Shown here piece after piece: positions 15,311 through 23,035 of a stretch of 64,000 nucleotides of DNA. Made by a program: the position numbers and the translations under genes. The DNA is taken from the NCBI RefSeq assembly GCF_014207095.1, contig NZ_JACHBG010000001.1, positions 248,001-312,000 of the forward strand, given 5' to 3'. Source of the DNA: Martinezella lusitana. GTDB taxonomy: Bacteria > Pseudomonadota > Alphaproteobacteria > Rhizobiales > Rhizobiaceae. The notes beneath the pieces are model-generated. The model made no database searches. It saw only the letters and a list, made by a program, of their open reading frames with translations, and was not told the origin of the DNA. Every line of letters begins with the position of its first letter. Positions within the stretch are counted from its first letter, which is position 1.

Positions 15311-15320
15311 TTATCTATAA
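15311..15320. promoter_or_regulatory. BioR operator 2 (proximal to bioY)
   Basis: TTATCTATAA, the exact reverse complement of operator 1, 17 bp upstream of the bioY ATG and just ahead of its ribosome-binding site. Binding here would block transcription of bioY. Confidence 0.8.
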
Positions 15321-15336
15321 TTTGGAAGGAGAGACC

Positions 15337-15927
15337 ATGTCCCTGTCCCATCATCATGACGAAGCCGCCTTCGATCCGCTCCGCCTCGGCCAGCGATCAC
15401 TGGTGGTTAAATCGGTTTTCGTCCTCGCAGGAACATTGGTATTGGCACTGGCATCGCAGATTTCCGTGCCGATAGTGCCGGTGCCGGTCACCATGCAGAC
15501 CTTTGCCGTCACGATGATCGGTGCGCTCTATGGCTGGCGTCTTGGCGCCGTGACCATTCTGGCCTGGCTGGGCGAAGCTTTAGTCGGCTTTCCCGTTCTT
15601 GCGGGCGGAGCAGGGGGGATTGCGCCTTTCATGGGTCCGACGGCCGGTTATCTCGCTTCGTTCCCGATCATCGGTGCCCTCGTCGGTTTGCTTGCCGAAC
15701 GTGGCTGGAGCGGTGACCGGGTCGTCAGCAGTTTTCTCGCTCATCTCTCGGCCAACATCCTCTGCCTTGCGATCGGTGGCGCATGGCTTGCCGCATTGAT
15801 CGGTGCCGAAAAAGGCTGGCTGCTTGGCGTTGCCCCCTTCATCCTCGGCGCGGTGCTGAAATCGGCTCTGGCGGCTGCTGTGCTGAAGGCGGTCAAGACC
15901 TATGGCGGCAAGGCAAAGCTGAATTGA
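15337..15927 (+). CDS. bioY: BioY biotin transporter (ECF S-component)
   Basis: A 196-residue integral membrane protein that takes up biotin alone or with an ECF energising module. Family hallmarks are VPVPVTMQTFAVTMIGALYG and the glycine-rich GGAGGIAPFMGPTAGYL, with about six hydrophobic helices. The ATG at 15337 follows GGAAGGAGAGA, so the open frame back to 15088 is untranslated leader. No bioM or bioN gene is adjacent. It is controlled by BioR through flanking operators and overlaps the DUF1284 gene by 4 bp. Confidence 0.95.
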   Translation: MSLSHHHDEAAFDPLRLGQRSLVVKSVFVLAGTLVLALASQISVPIVPVPVTMQTFAVTMIGALYGWRLGAVTILAWLGEALVGFPVLAGGAGGIAPFMGPTAGYLASFPIIGALVGLLAERGWSGDRVVSSFLAHLSANILCLAIGGAWLAALIGAEKGWLLGVAPFILGAVLKSALAAAVLKAVKTYGGKAKLN

Positions 15928-16349
15928 CGGTTCGGCTTCGCGCCCACCATCTGCTTTGCATGCTGACTTTCGTCGGTGAAGGCTACACGCCCGCCTTCAC
16001 CGACAATTATCGCCGCATCGCCGAATGGCTGACCGCAGGGGAGGAGATCGAATTGGTCTCCGGCCCCGACGATATCTGTGCGCCCTTGCTCGATGAGCAG
16101 GATCCGCATTGTTTCAACGCATCCGTCCTTGAGCGAGATGCCCTCGCCCTTGCTGATGTGGCGACGCTTTTGGGCAAAAAGCTTGAGCCGGGCGCGGTGA
16201 TAATGCCCGATGCTCCTCTTCTGGCGGAGTTACGACGTAACTTCGCTGGCGGTCAGATTCGCCGTGCCTGCAGCCGCTGCGAATGGGGAGATCTGTGCAA
16301 CCGGATCGCTGAGGGTAAGTTCGCAGGCGTGCTGGTTGGGCAAGCCTAA
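15924..16349 (+). CDS. DUF1284 cysteine-rich protein, coupled to bioY
   Basis: A 141-residue protein starting with TTG at 15924, whose TTGA overlaps the bioY stop. It begins LTVRLRAHHLLCMLTFVGEG, the DUF1284 opening. Cysteines cluster at HHLLC, DDICAP, DPHCF and CSRCEWGDLC, a pattern that looks like a metal or Fe-S cluster site. Function is unknown. The overlap with bioY implies coexpression under BioR control, so a link to biotin or to Fe-S chemistry is possible but not shown. Confidence 0.8.
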   Translation: MTVRLRAHHLLCMLTFVGEGYTPAFTDNYRRIAEWLTAGEEIELVSGPDDICAPLLDEQDPHCFNASVLERDALALADVATLLGKKLEPGAVIMPDAPLLAELRRNFAGGQIRRACSRCEWGDLCNRIAEGKFAGVLVGQA

Positions 16350-16398
16350 ACGAGCAGGCGGCGCAGTAGCGGACAGTGCCTTGCTGTAGGGACGCGCC

Positions 16399-17097
16399 TT
16401 AGGATTGGCCGGTGGTTTCGAGCGGAAAGAGCGCCAGGAAGCGGCGATCGCCTTCCGGCGTAAAGAAGATCGAGCGGCTGTTTTCGGTCCGTCGCGCCCA
16501 ACCCTTGTCGAGGAAATTCGACAGCAGCGCCTTGCCGAGGCTGCCGGCCAGATGCGCGCGCCTCTCGCTCCAGTCGAGACAGGACCGGCAGAGCGGACGA
16601 CGGTTCAAGCGCAATTCGGAGACGTCAATGCCGATGGAACCGAGATGCGCCTCGCCATGCGGGGTCAGGTTCAGACCTTCGCCCATGGCCGATATAGCGC
16701 CGGTTGCCACAAGACTGTCGAGCATCCGTACACCATAGTCGCCGGCGAGGTGATCGTAGCAGATGCGCGCCTTGCGCAGCGCCGGGTCTTTCGGGCCTGG
16801 ACGATGGCGCAGATGGCCGCGGCTTGCGGCAAAGCCCATGATTCCTTCCAGCAGCTTGCCGACGCCGTCATCGGCGAGCGTGAAATAGCGATGCCGGCCC
16901 TGCTTGCGCTGCGCCAGCAGGCCACCTGCCTCCAGCTTGGAGAGGTGCGCGCTTGCGGTCTGCAGCGTCACACCCGCCGCCGCGGCCAGCTCCGTCGCGG
17001 TCAGTGCACGGCCGCCCATCAGCGCCGTCAGAATGTTCGCCCGCCCCGGATCGCCGATCAGCGAGCCGATTTGTGCAATGTCAGGACCTTCCTTCAT
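16399..17097 (-). CDS. ArsR-type winged-helix transcriptional regulator
   Basis: A 232-residue regulator with an N-terminal ArsR-like winged helix (TATELAAAAGVTLQTASAHL, residues about 33-52; wing GRHRYFTLADDGV) and a long C-terminal part holding HLRHRPGPKDPALRKARICYDHLAGD and LCRSCLDWSERR. This larger ArsR type is common in rhizobia; the ligand is unknown. It diverges from the NIPSNAP/monooxygenase pair across 71 bp and is its likely regulator. Confidence 0.83.
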   Translation of the reverse strand: MKEGPDIAQIGSLIGDPGRANILTALMGGRALTATELAAAAGVTLQTASAHLSKLEAGGLLAQRKQGRHRYFTLADDGVGKLLEGIMGFAASRGHLRHRPGPKDPALRKARICYDHLAGDYGVRMLDSLVATGAISAMGEGLNLTPHGEAHLGSIGIDVSELRLNRRPLCRSCLDWSERRAHLAGSLGKALLSNFLDKGWARRTENSRSIFFTPEGDRRFLALFPLETTGQS

Positions 17098-17168
17098 ACT
17101 TCGACCCTAACCGAAGCATCTCCGCAGCGCAATGTGGGAGAAATGGCCATCAGCAAAGGAGAAAACCA

Positions 17169-17498
17169 ATGATCACCTGTTTCATCCGCTATCAGATCGA
17201 TCCGTTCAAGCAGCAGGAATTTGCCGAATACGGCAAGGCTTGGGGCCAGATCATCCCGCGCAACGGTGCCGATCTTACCGGTTACTTTGCGCCGCACGAG
17301 GGCTCTCTGACAACGGCTTACGGCATCTACAACATCGAGAATCTGGCCGCCTACGAGGCCTATCGAGTGAGCCTCGCCGCCGACCCGCTCGCGAGAGCCA
17401 ATCTCGATTTTGCTCGCCGCGAGCGTTTCATCTTGCAGGAGGATCGTATTTTCCTGAAAAATGTATCCCTGCCACATGCTCCGAGGGTATCGCCGTGA
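17169..17498 (+). CDS. NIPSNAP family protein
   Basis: A 109-residue dimeric alpha/beta-barrel-type protein: MITCFIRYQIDPFKQQEFAE, then GYFAPHEGSLTTAYGIYNIE, the NIPSNAP pattern. The family includes enzymes of ferredoxin-like fold, mostly uncharacterised. The stop overlaps the GTG of the next gene. Upstream GGAGAAAACC provides the ribosome-binding site. It is divergent from the ArsR-type regulator. Confidence 0.8.
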   Translation: MITCFIRYQIDPFKQQEFAEYGKAWGQIIPRNGADLTGYFAPHEGSLTTAYGIYNIENLAAYEAYRVSLAADPLARANLDFARRERFILQEDRIFLKNVSLPHAPRVSP

Positions 17499-17860
17499 TC
17501 GCAGTTATTTTCGAAGTCGTCCCGCATGCCGATGAACGTCAGCACTATCTCGACATTGCCGCAAGGCTGCTTTCCGAACTCAAAACGATCGATGGCTTTA
17601 TCTCGATCGAGCGCTTCGAAAGCCTGAGCCAACCAGGCAAGTTTCTGTCGCTTTCCTTCTGGCGCGATGAGGCCGCCGTTCTCGAATGGCGAAATCGCGA
17701 GGCACACCGCGCCGCCCAGAGGGCCGGCCGTGCAACGGTTTTTGCCGATTATCAGCTGCGCGTGGCGCAGGTCCTGCGCGACTACGGCATGATGGAGCGG
17801 GACGAAGCGCCGACCGACAGCCGCGCCATGCATGACAGGACGGACGGCACGGTGAGGTAG
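17495..17860 (+). CDS. Antibiotic biosynthesis monooxygenase (ABM) domain protein
   Basis: A 121-residue ABM-fold protein starting at GTG 17495, whose GTGA overlaps the previous stop. It carries IDGFISIERFESLSQPGKFL and LSFWRDEAAVLEWRN, matching ABM proteins that act as cofactor-free oxygenases or unknown dimers. The C-terminal 25 residues are polar. Together with the NIPSNAP gene it forms a coupled pair of related folds; substrates are unknown. Confidence 0.83.
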   Translation: MIAVIFEVVPHADERQHYLDIAARLLSELKTIDGFISIERFESLSQPGKFLSLSFWRDEAAVLEWRNREAHRAAQRAGRATVFADYQLRVAQVLRDYGMMERDEAPTDSRAMHDRTDGTVR

Positions 17861-17926
17861 CCTCAATCGCCACGCGACGAATTCCCGGCGGCAACCGGGA
17901 ATTTGAAAATTATGACGCCGCTTTAG

Positions 17927-19129
<1,203 letters not shown>

Positions 19130-19250
19130 TCTCCGCCGTTGGCTCGCAGGTTTCCCGTCGCAAACCGCCCCACGGTTTCCGGGAGGTCTTCGACCAGATC
19201 GACATATCCGTCTTCTTCCGTCGTGTACCTCCAGTTAGGGAAGAAGACGA

Positions 19251-19303
19251 GACGCCCAGGGCCTTGCCGACGAAACACGCGGTAAGGCCCTGGGCGTCTT
19301 TGG
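19251..19303 (+). terminator. Intrinsic terminator of ccrM
   Basis: GACGCCCAGGGCCTT (19251-19265) pairs perfectly with AAGGCCCTGGGCGTC (19284-19298); inner bases extend the stem with one G-U pair. TTTGGTTTT follows on the plus strand. Confidence 0.85.
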
Positions 19304-19332
19304 TTTTAAGAGTCTAAGCTCTGTCTCTTTGA

Positions 19333-19388
19333 TTTCCAGCAATTCCTGACGGAAAGCGGCCCCGCACTTTTCCTGGAATTGCTCTTAG
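19333..19388 (-). repeat. Intergenic repeat, family 2 (copy a)
   Basis: Read on the minus strand it runs from GAGCAATTCCAGGAAAAGTG to TCAGGAATTGC, with CGCTTTCCGTC in between. The ends AGCAATTCC and GGAATTGCT form an inverted repeat. A diverged copy with GAGCATTTCCGGGAAAGGTG and CGGTTTCCGTC occurs at 51896-51957 on the other strand. The stop codon TAA of the NTF2-like gene directly joins its end (TAAGAGC). Confidence 0.6.
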
Positions 19389-19750
19389 AATTCCTGATAG
19401 TCGGTGACGTCGACACGCACGACGCGGCCATCCTCATCGAAGGTGATCGTCTCTTCGCCCTCGCGGATCAGCGGCTGGCCCGTCTTGCTGTTGGTGGCGC
19501 GAACCGACCAGACGGCGCGGCCGGAAAGTGGCGTCAGCGTCTCGACCAGTGAGTTCGACGCGGTCTGATCGGGATACTTGTCGAAGTAGCCGCGGAAGGC
19601 CTCCATGATCGCATCGCGCCCGGCAAGGCTGCCGACACCGTTGGAGACATAGGTGGCGTTCTCGGCGAAGAAATTCTCGATCTCTTCGTAATTGATGCGA
19701 TTGATCGCGTCGTGAAACAGCTCGATGCGTTCTGCGGGATCGAAAGTCAT
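19385..19750 (-). CDS. NTF2-like (SnoaL-type) small protein
   Basis: A 121-residue protein: MTFDPAERIELFHDAINRIN, AENATYVSNGVGSLAGRDAI, then beta strands ending VRVDVTDYQEF. The pattern is a SnoaL/NTF2-like cone fold, used by isomerases, hydrolases and carriers; no catalytic set can be assigned. Its ATG is 4 bp from the HAD gene stop, so it belongs to the leftward mutY-HAD unit. The stop codon abuts an intergenic repeat. Confidence 0.78.
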   Translation of the reverse strand: MTFDPAERIELFHDAINRINYEEIENFFAENATYVSNGVGSLAGRDAIMEAFRGYFDKYPDQTASNSLVETLTPLSGRAVWSVRATNSKTGQPLIREGEETITFDEDGRVVRVDVTDYQEF

Positions 19751-19754
19751 TGGA

Positions 19755-20369
19755 TCAAACCTTTATGCCGTGGGCGGCGAGATCGCTGCGCAGCTTCTCG
19801 GCGCCGGTGAAATGGACCGCGTGCCAGCCGGCAGCGCGAGCACCTTCGACGTTCGGAAGCGAATCGTCGATGAAGATCGTCGCGGCCGGATCGAGGTCGA
19901 AACTCCTAGCATGGGTTTCGTAGATCGCAACGTCCGGCTTGATCAGCCCGATATCGCCGGATACCGTGACGCCGCGCGGCTTGTTGAGGAAGGGATAGCG
20001 CACCTGCGCCTCGCGGAAGGTGTCGGAGGCGAAATTGGTGAGCATGGTGACGTCGCGACCCTCTTCAATCAGCTGCTCCATGATGGAGACGCTGTCCTCA
20101 TAGGCATGCGGGACCATCTCGTGCCAATGCTTGCGGAAAGCGCGGATCTGCTCTTCGCGCTCCGGATGTTCGGCAATCAGTAGCGCCTCGGCCTCTTCCC
20201 AGGTTCGGCCGCGATCCTGCTCGATGTTCCAGTCGTGCGTGCACACATTGGCGAAGAACCATTCGCGTTCGGCAGCGTCCGGAATGACGCGGCTGTAGGG
20301 GAGGTTCGGATCGTAGTGGATGAGGACCTTGCCGATATCGAAAACGATATGCCGTATTTCCGTGGTCAT
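19755..20369 (-). CDS. HAD-IA family hydrolase (YihX-like)
   Basis: A 204-residue HAD protein: motif I FDIGKVLIHYD with a glycine in place of the second aspartate, as in YihX-type phosphatases; motif II MLTNFASDT; motif III/IV GLIKPDVAIYETH and FIDDSLPNVEGARAAGW. YihX dephosphorylates glucose-1-phosphate, but the substrate here is not known. The ATG overlaps the mutY stop (ATGA). Confidence 0.87.
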   Translation of the reverse strand: MTTEIRHIVFDIGKVLIHYDPNLPYSRVIPDAAEREWFFANVCTHDWNIEQDRGRTWEEAEALLIAEHPEREEQIRAFRKHWHEMVPHAYEDSVSIMEQLIEEGRDVTMLTNFASDTFREAQVRYPFLNKPRGVTVSGDIGLIKPDVAIYETHARSFDLDPAATIFIDDSLPNVEGARAAGWHAVHFTGAEKLRSDLAAHGIKV

Positions 20370-21493
20370 AAGTTAGTTCCTGATTCTCTCTTGCCTGATT
20401 TTTCTGGGATGCGTGCTTTTGCGAACGCATTGGGAATAGCCTGAGCGATCGCTTTTTTCATGACTGTCGGCAGCGCCTGCTCTTCAAGATTTGTAACCGG
20501 CTCCCACCATCCGTCATGGTTGTCATTCTGCGAGACCGACTTGGCGCGCCAGATCGACAGCCTCAGCTCGAAATGCGTGAAGACGTGCGTCACTGTTCCC
20601 GCCTGCTGCCACTCCGCGGGGAAGGGGGCAGCCTCCATACCGGTCTCGCCGTCGATACGGGCCGTCCAGCCCGTCGTCGGTACTTCGGTCATCCCACCAA
20701 GTAGCCCGCTTTCGACGCGGCGGCGCAGAAAGATCTCACCCTCGTCATTGACGGCAACGAAGGCCGCCCCCTGCCGTATAGGCTTGTCCTTCTTGGCGGC
20801 TTTGACCGGAAAACGTTCGGGATCATGCGCGGCCAGCGCCTGACAGGCGCCGTTGAAGGGACAGAGCGAACAGACGGGGCGCTTCGGCGTGCAGATCGTC
20901 GCACCGAGATCCATCATCGCCTGGGCGAAGTCACCCGGCCGATCTGCAGGTGTCAGAAGCGCGACCTTCTGCCTCATCAGCGGCTTGGCGGCGGGGAGGG
21001 GCGTCGAGATCGCATAGAGGCGCGAAATGACACGCTCTACATTGCCGTCCATCACGGCTGCCTGGCGATTGAAGGCGATAGCGGCAACAGCGGCAGCGGT
21101 ATAGTCACCGATGCCGGGCAGCGTTCGCAAGCCATCTTCCGTATCGGGAAAGCATCCGCCATGTTCGGCTGCGACGGCTTCCGCGCATTTCTTCAGGTTC
21201 CGGGCGCGTGCGTAGTAGCCGAGCCCAGCCCATGCGGCCATGACATCGTCGTTGGGCGCCGCAGCGAGATCGTTGACGGTCGGCCAGCGCTCCAGGAATT
21301 TAGCGAAATAGGATTTGACTGCCGGCACCGTCGTCTGCTGCAGCATCACCTCCGATAGCCAGATGCGATAGGGATCCGGCTTGACGCCACGCGACGCCAT
21401 GGGCGGCGAGACGCGCCAGGGTAGGTCGCGGTGATGGCGGTCGTACCAGGCAAGCAGGGAAGCGGCCGAAGGTGATTCTAAAGTCGTGGTCAT
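20366..21493 (-). CDS. mutY: MutY, A/G-specific adenine glycosylase
   Basis: A 375-residue DNA repair enzyme removing adenine mispaired with 8-oxoguanine. Visible: SEVMLQQTTV with the catalytic glutamate, the HhH motif LPGIGDYTAAAV, the catalytic aspartate in VMDGNVERVISR, and the [4Fe-4S] loop CTPKRPVCSLCPFNGAC (C-x6-C-x2-C-x5-C). The C-terminal NUDIX-like domain follows (GAAFVAVNDEGEIFLRRR). The start MTTTLESP is chosen; an ATG 12 bp upstream is possible. Cotranscribed with the HAD and NTF2-like genes. Confidence 0.95.
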   Translation of the reverse strand: MTTTLESPSAASLLAWYDRHHRDLPWRVSPPMASRGVKPDPYRIWLSEVMLQQTTVPAVKSYFAKFLERWPTVNDLAAAPNDDVMAAWAGLGYYARARNLKKCAEAVAAEHGGCFPDTEDGLRTLPGIGDYTAAAVAAIAFNRQAAVMDGNVERVISRLYAISTPLPAAKPLMRQKVALLTPADRPGDFAQAMMDLGATICTPKRPVCSLCPFNGACQALAAHDPERFPVKAAKKDKPIRQGAAFVAVNDEGEIFLRRRVESGLLGGMTEVPTTGWTARIDGETGMEAAPFPAEWQQAGTVTHVFTHFELRLSIWRAKSVSQNDNHDGWWEPVTNLEEQALPTVMKKAIAQAIPNAFAKARIPEKSGKRESGTNL

Positions 21494-21591
21494 GATTTGC
21501 CGCATCGATGGGAAGTGCTCTATACTTGGCCAAGCTGCGCCGAGCGATCAAGGTCCCGAGCGCACAAAGCATGTGCCGGAACCCGATTGCG

Positions 21592-22086
21592 ATGAGTTAT
21601 CCCCGAAAAGGCGAAAAACAGATTTCCGAGCTGACCAACGGCATCGTCGATCCCGTGTTGGCGAAGCGCGCCGGCATCAATACGACATTGCTGGGCTGCT
21701 GGGACGAGATTGCCGGCGAGGATTTCGCCGATTGCACGCGGCCGGAAAAGATCGCCTGGGCAAAGCGCGGCGGCCCCGGCATGGACGACCGATATCAACC
21801 GGGCGTGCTGACGATCGCCTGCGAAGGTGCCCGCGCCCTCTTCCTTACCCATGCGCAGGGTGAACTCATTCAGCGCATCAACGGCTTTTTCGGCTTTCAT
21901 GCCGTTCATCAGATCCGCATCGTGCAGAAGCCGGTCTCCGTGGCTTCGAAGCGATCCCGCACGCCGCCGCCGCTGAAGGGCGAAGCCGCAAGAAAGCTCG
22001 AGAGCATGATGGACGGCATCGAGGACGAGAAAATTCGCGCGGCAATCCAGAGGCTGGGCACTGCCATGGTTTGGAAACGGCGCTGA
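21592..22086 (+). CDS. DUF721 (DciA-related) protein
   Basis: About 164 residues from MSYPRKGEKQISELTNGIVD. It includes LLGCWDEIAGEDFADCTRPE, the DUF721 core related to DciA, the ancestral loader of replicative helicase DnaB, and a C-terminal LESMMDGIEDEKIRAAIQRL helix. The start is uncertain; ATGs at 21571 and 21508 are in frame. It diverges from mutY and precedes dsbA-smc in the order conserved across rhizobia. The role in replication is inferred from the family. Confidence 0.8.
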   Translation: MSYPRKGEKQISELTNGIVDPVLAKRAGINTTLLGCWDEIAGEDFADCTRPEKIAWAKRGGPGMDDRYQPGVLTIACEGARALFLTHAQGELIQRINGFFGFHAVHQIRIVQKPVSVASKRSRTPPPLKGEAARKLESMMDGIEDEKIRAAIQRLGTAMVWKRR

Positions 22087-22100
22087 GAGGCTGGCTAAGC

Positions 22101-22177
22101 GACCAATTCGAAGAATTGTGGATGAAATTTAAGTTGTTCGTCTTCGCCAGGTCACAATTCTTTGAAGAAAGTTGGTC
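22101..22177. repeat. Long imperfect inverted repeat between DUF721 and dsbA-like genes
   Basis: GACCAATTCGAAGAATTGTG (22101-22120) and, 32 bp later, 22153-22177, whose reverse complement reads GACCAAC...AAAGAATTGTG. The arms are about 20 and 25 nt with a five-base difference in the middle. As RNA it would form a long stem-loop. No U-tract follows. Confidence 0.6.
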
Positions 22178-22255
22178 AACCGTGCCTTGTTAGCGGCAAT
22201 CAGCCGTTATATCGCATGAAACATTCGAAGACCTCTTTTAACGACGGGTGACTCT

Positions 22256-22945
22256 ATGCCGATGTCCGACATGCTCTTGACCAAGCGCCACCTGCTGGGC
22301 GGCTCTGCCGTTGCAGCTCTTTCCGTGGCGTTCTCTGCCTTTGCCGACACCGCATCCGCCGCGTCCGGCGACGACGCCATTCCCCCGTCGGATGGCAACG
22401 TAGACATGAATGAAGTGCTGAAGCCCGGCCCGCTGCCGGAAATCGCCTTCGGCAAGGAAGACGCGCCGGTCAAGATCGTCGAATATATGTCGCTGACCTG
22501 CCCGCACTGCGCGCATTTCGCCGTCACGACCTTCGACACGATCAAGCAGAAATATGTCGACACCGGCAAGGTGCGCTTCATCATCCGCGAATTCCCGTTC
22601 GATCCGCGTGCTGCCGCAGCCTTCATGCTTGCTCGTTGCGCCCCGCAGGAGCAGTACATGCCGATGGTCGAGATGCTGTTCAAGCAGCAGATCGCCTGGG
22701 CCTCGCCTGATGTCGATGGCCGCGCCGCACTGCTGCAGATGTCGAAACTCGCTGGTTTTACTGAGGATAGCTTCACGAAATGCTTGACGAACCAGAAGCT
22801 TCTGGATGATGTCAACTCTGTACGTGAACGCGCAGCCAAGGATTTCGGCGTCAACGCAACGCCGACCTTCCTCATCAATGGCAAGCGCTATGCAGGGGAC
22901 ATGTCTGTTGGTGCCATGTCGAAGCTTATCGACAGCCTGCTCTGA
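22256..22945 (+). CDS. DsbA-family periplasmic thioredoxin-fold oxidoreductase
   Basis: A 229-residue exported protein: twin-charge start KRHLLGGSAVAALSVAFSAF (signal, cleavage near ASAASG), then the active site TCPHCAHF (CPHC) at about residue 80 and the cis-proline loop NATPTFLINGKRY. It resembles the DsbA/DSBA-like (BdbD, DsbG-like) oxidases that introduce or isomerise disulfides in envelope proteins. It lies 90 bp upstream of smc, a conserved rhizobial arrangement with no obvious functional link. Confidence 0.9.
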   Translation: MPMSDMLLTKRHLLGGSAVAALSVAFSAFADTASAASGDDAIPPSDGNVDMNEVLKPGPLPEIAFGKEDAPVKIVEYMSLTCPHCAHFAVTTFDTIKQKYVDTGKVRFIIREFPFDPRAAAAFMLARCAPQEQYMPMVEMLFKQQIAWASPDVDGRAALLQMSKLAGFTEDSFTKCLTNQKLLDDVNSVRERAAKDFGVNATPTFLINGKRYAGDMSVGAMSKLIDSLL

Positions 22946-23035
22946 TCCGCGCCTTTTTGAACCACAGGCGGGCGGCCAAGGCCGCGCGCCTGCTTTCTAT
23001 TACCTCCCCCTCAAGGTGAGGGTGGAGATCAGCTC

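Noticed and set aside
19755..20369. HAD protein considered inactive because motif I is DxG
   Set aside because: DxG is normal for YihX-type HAD phosphatases, so it is not evidence of inactivity.
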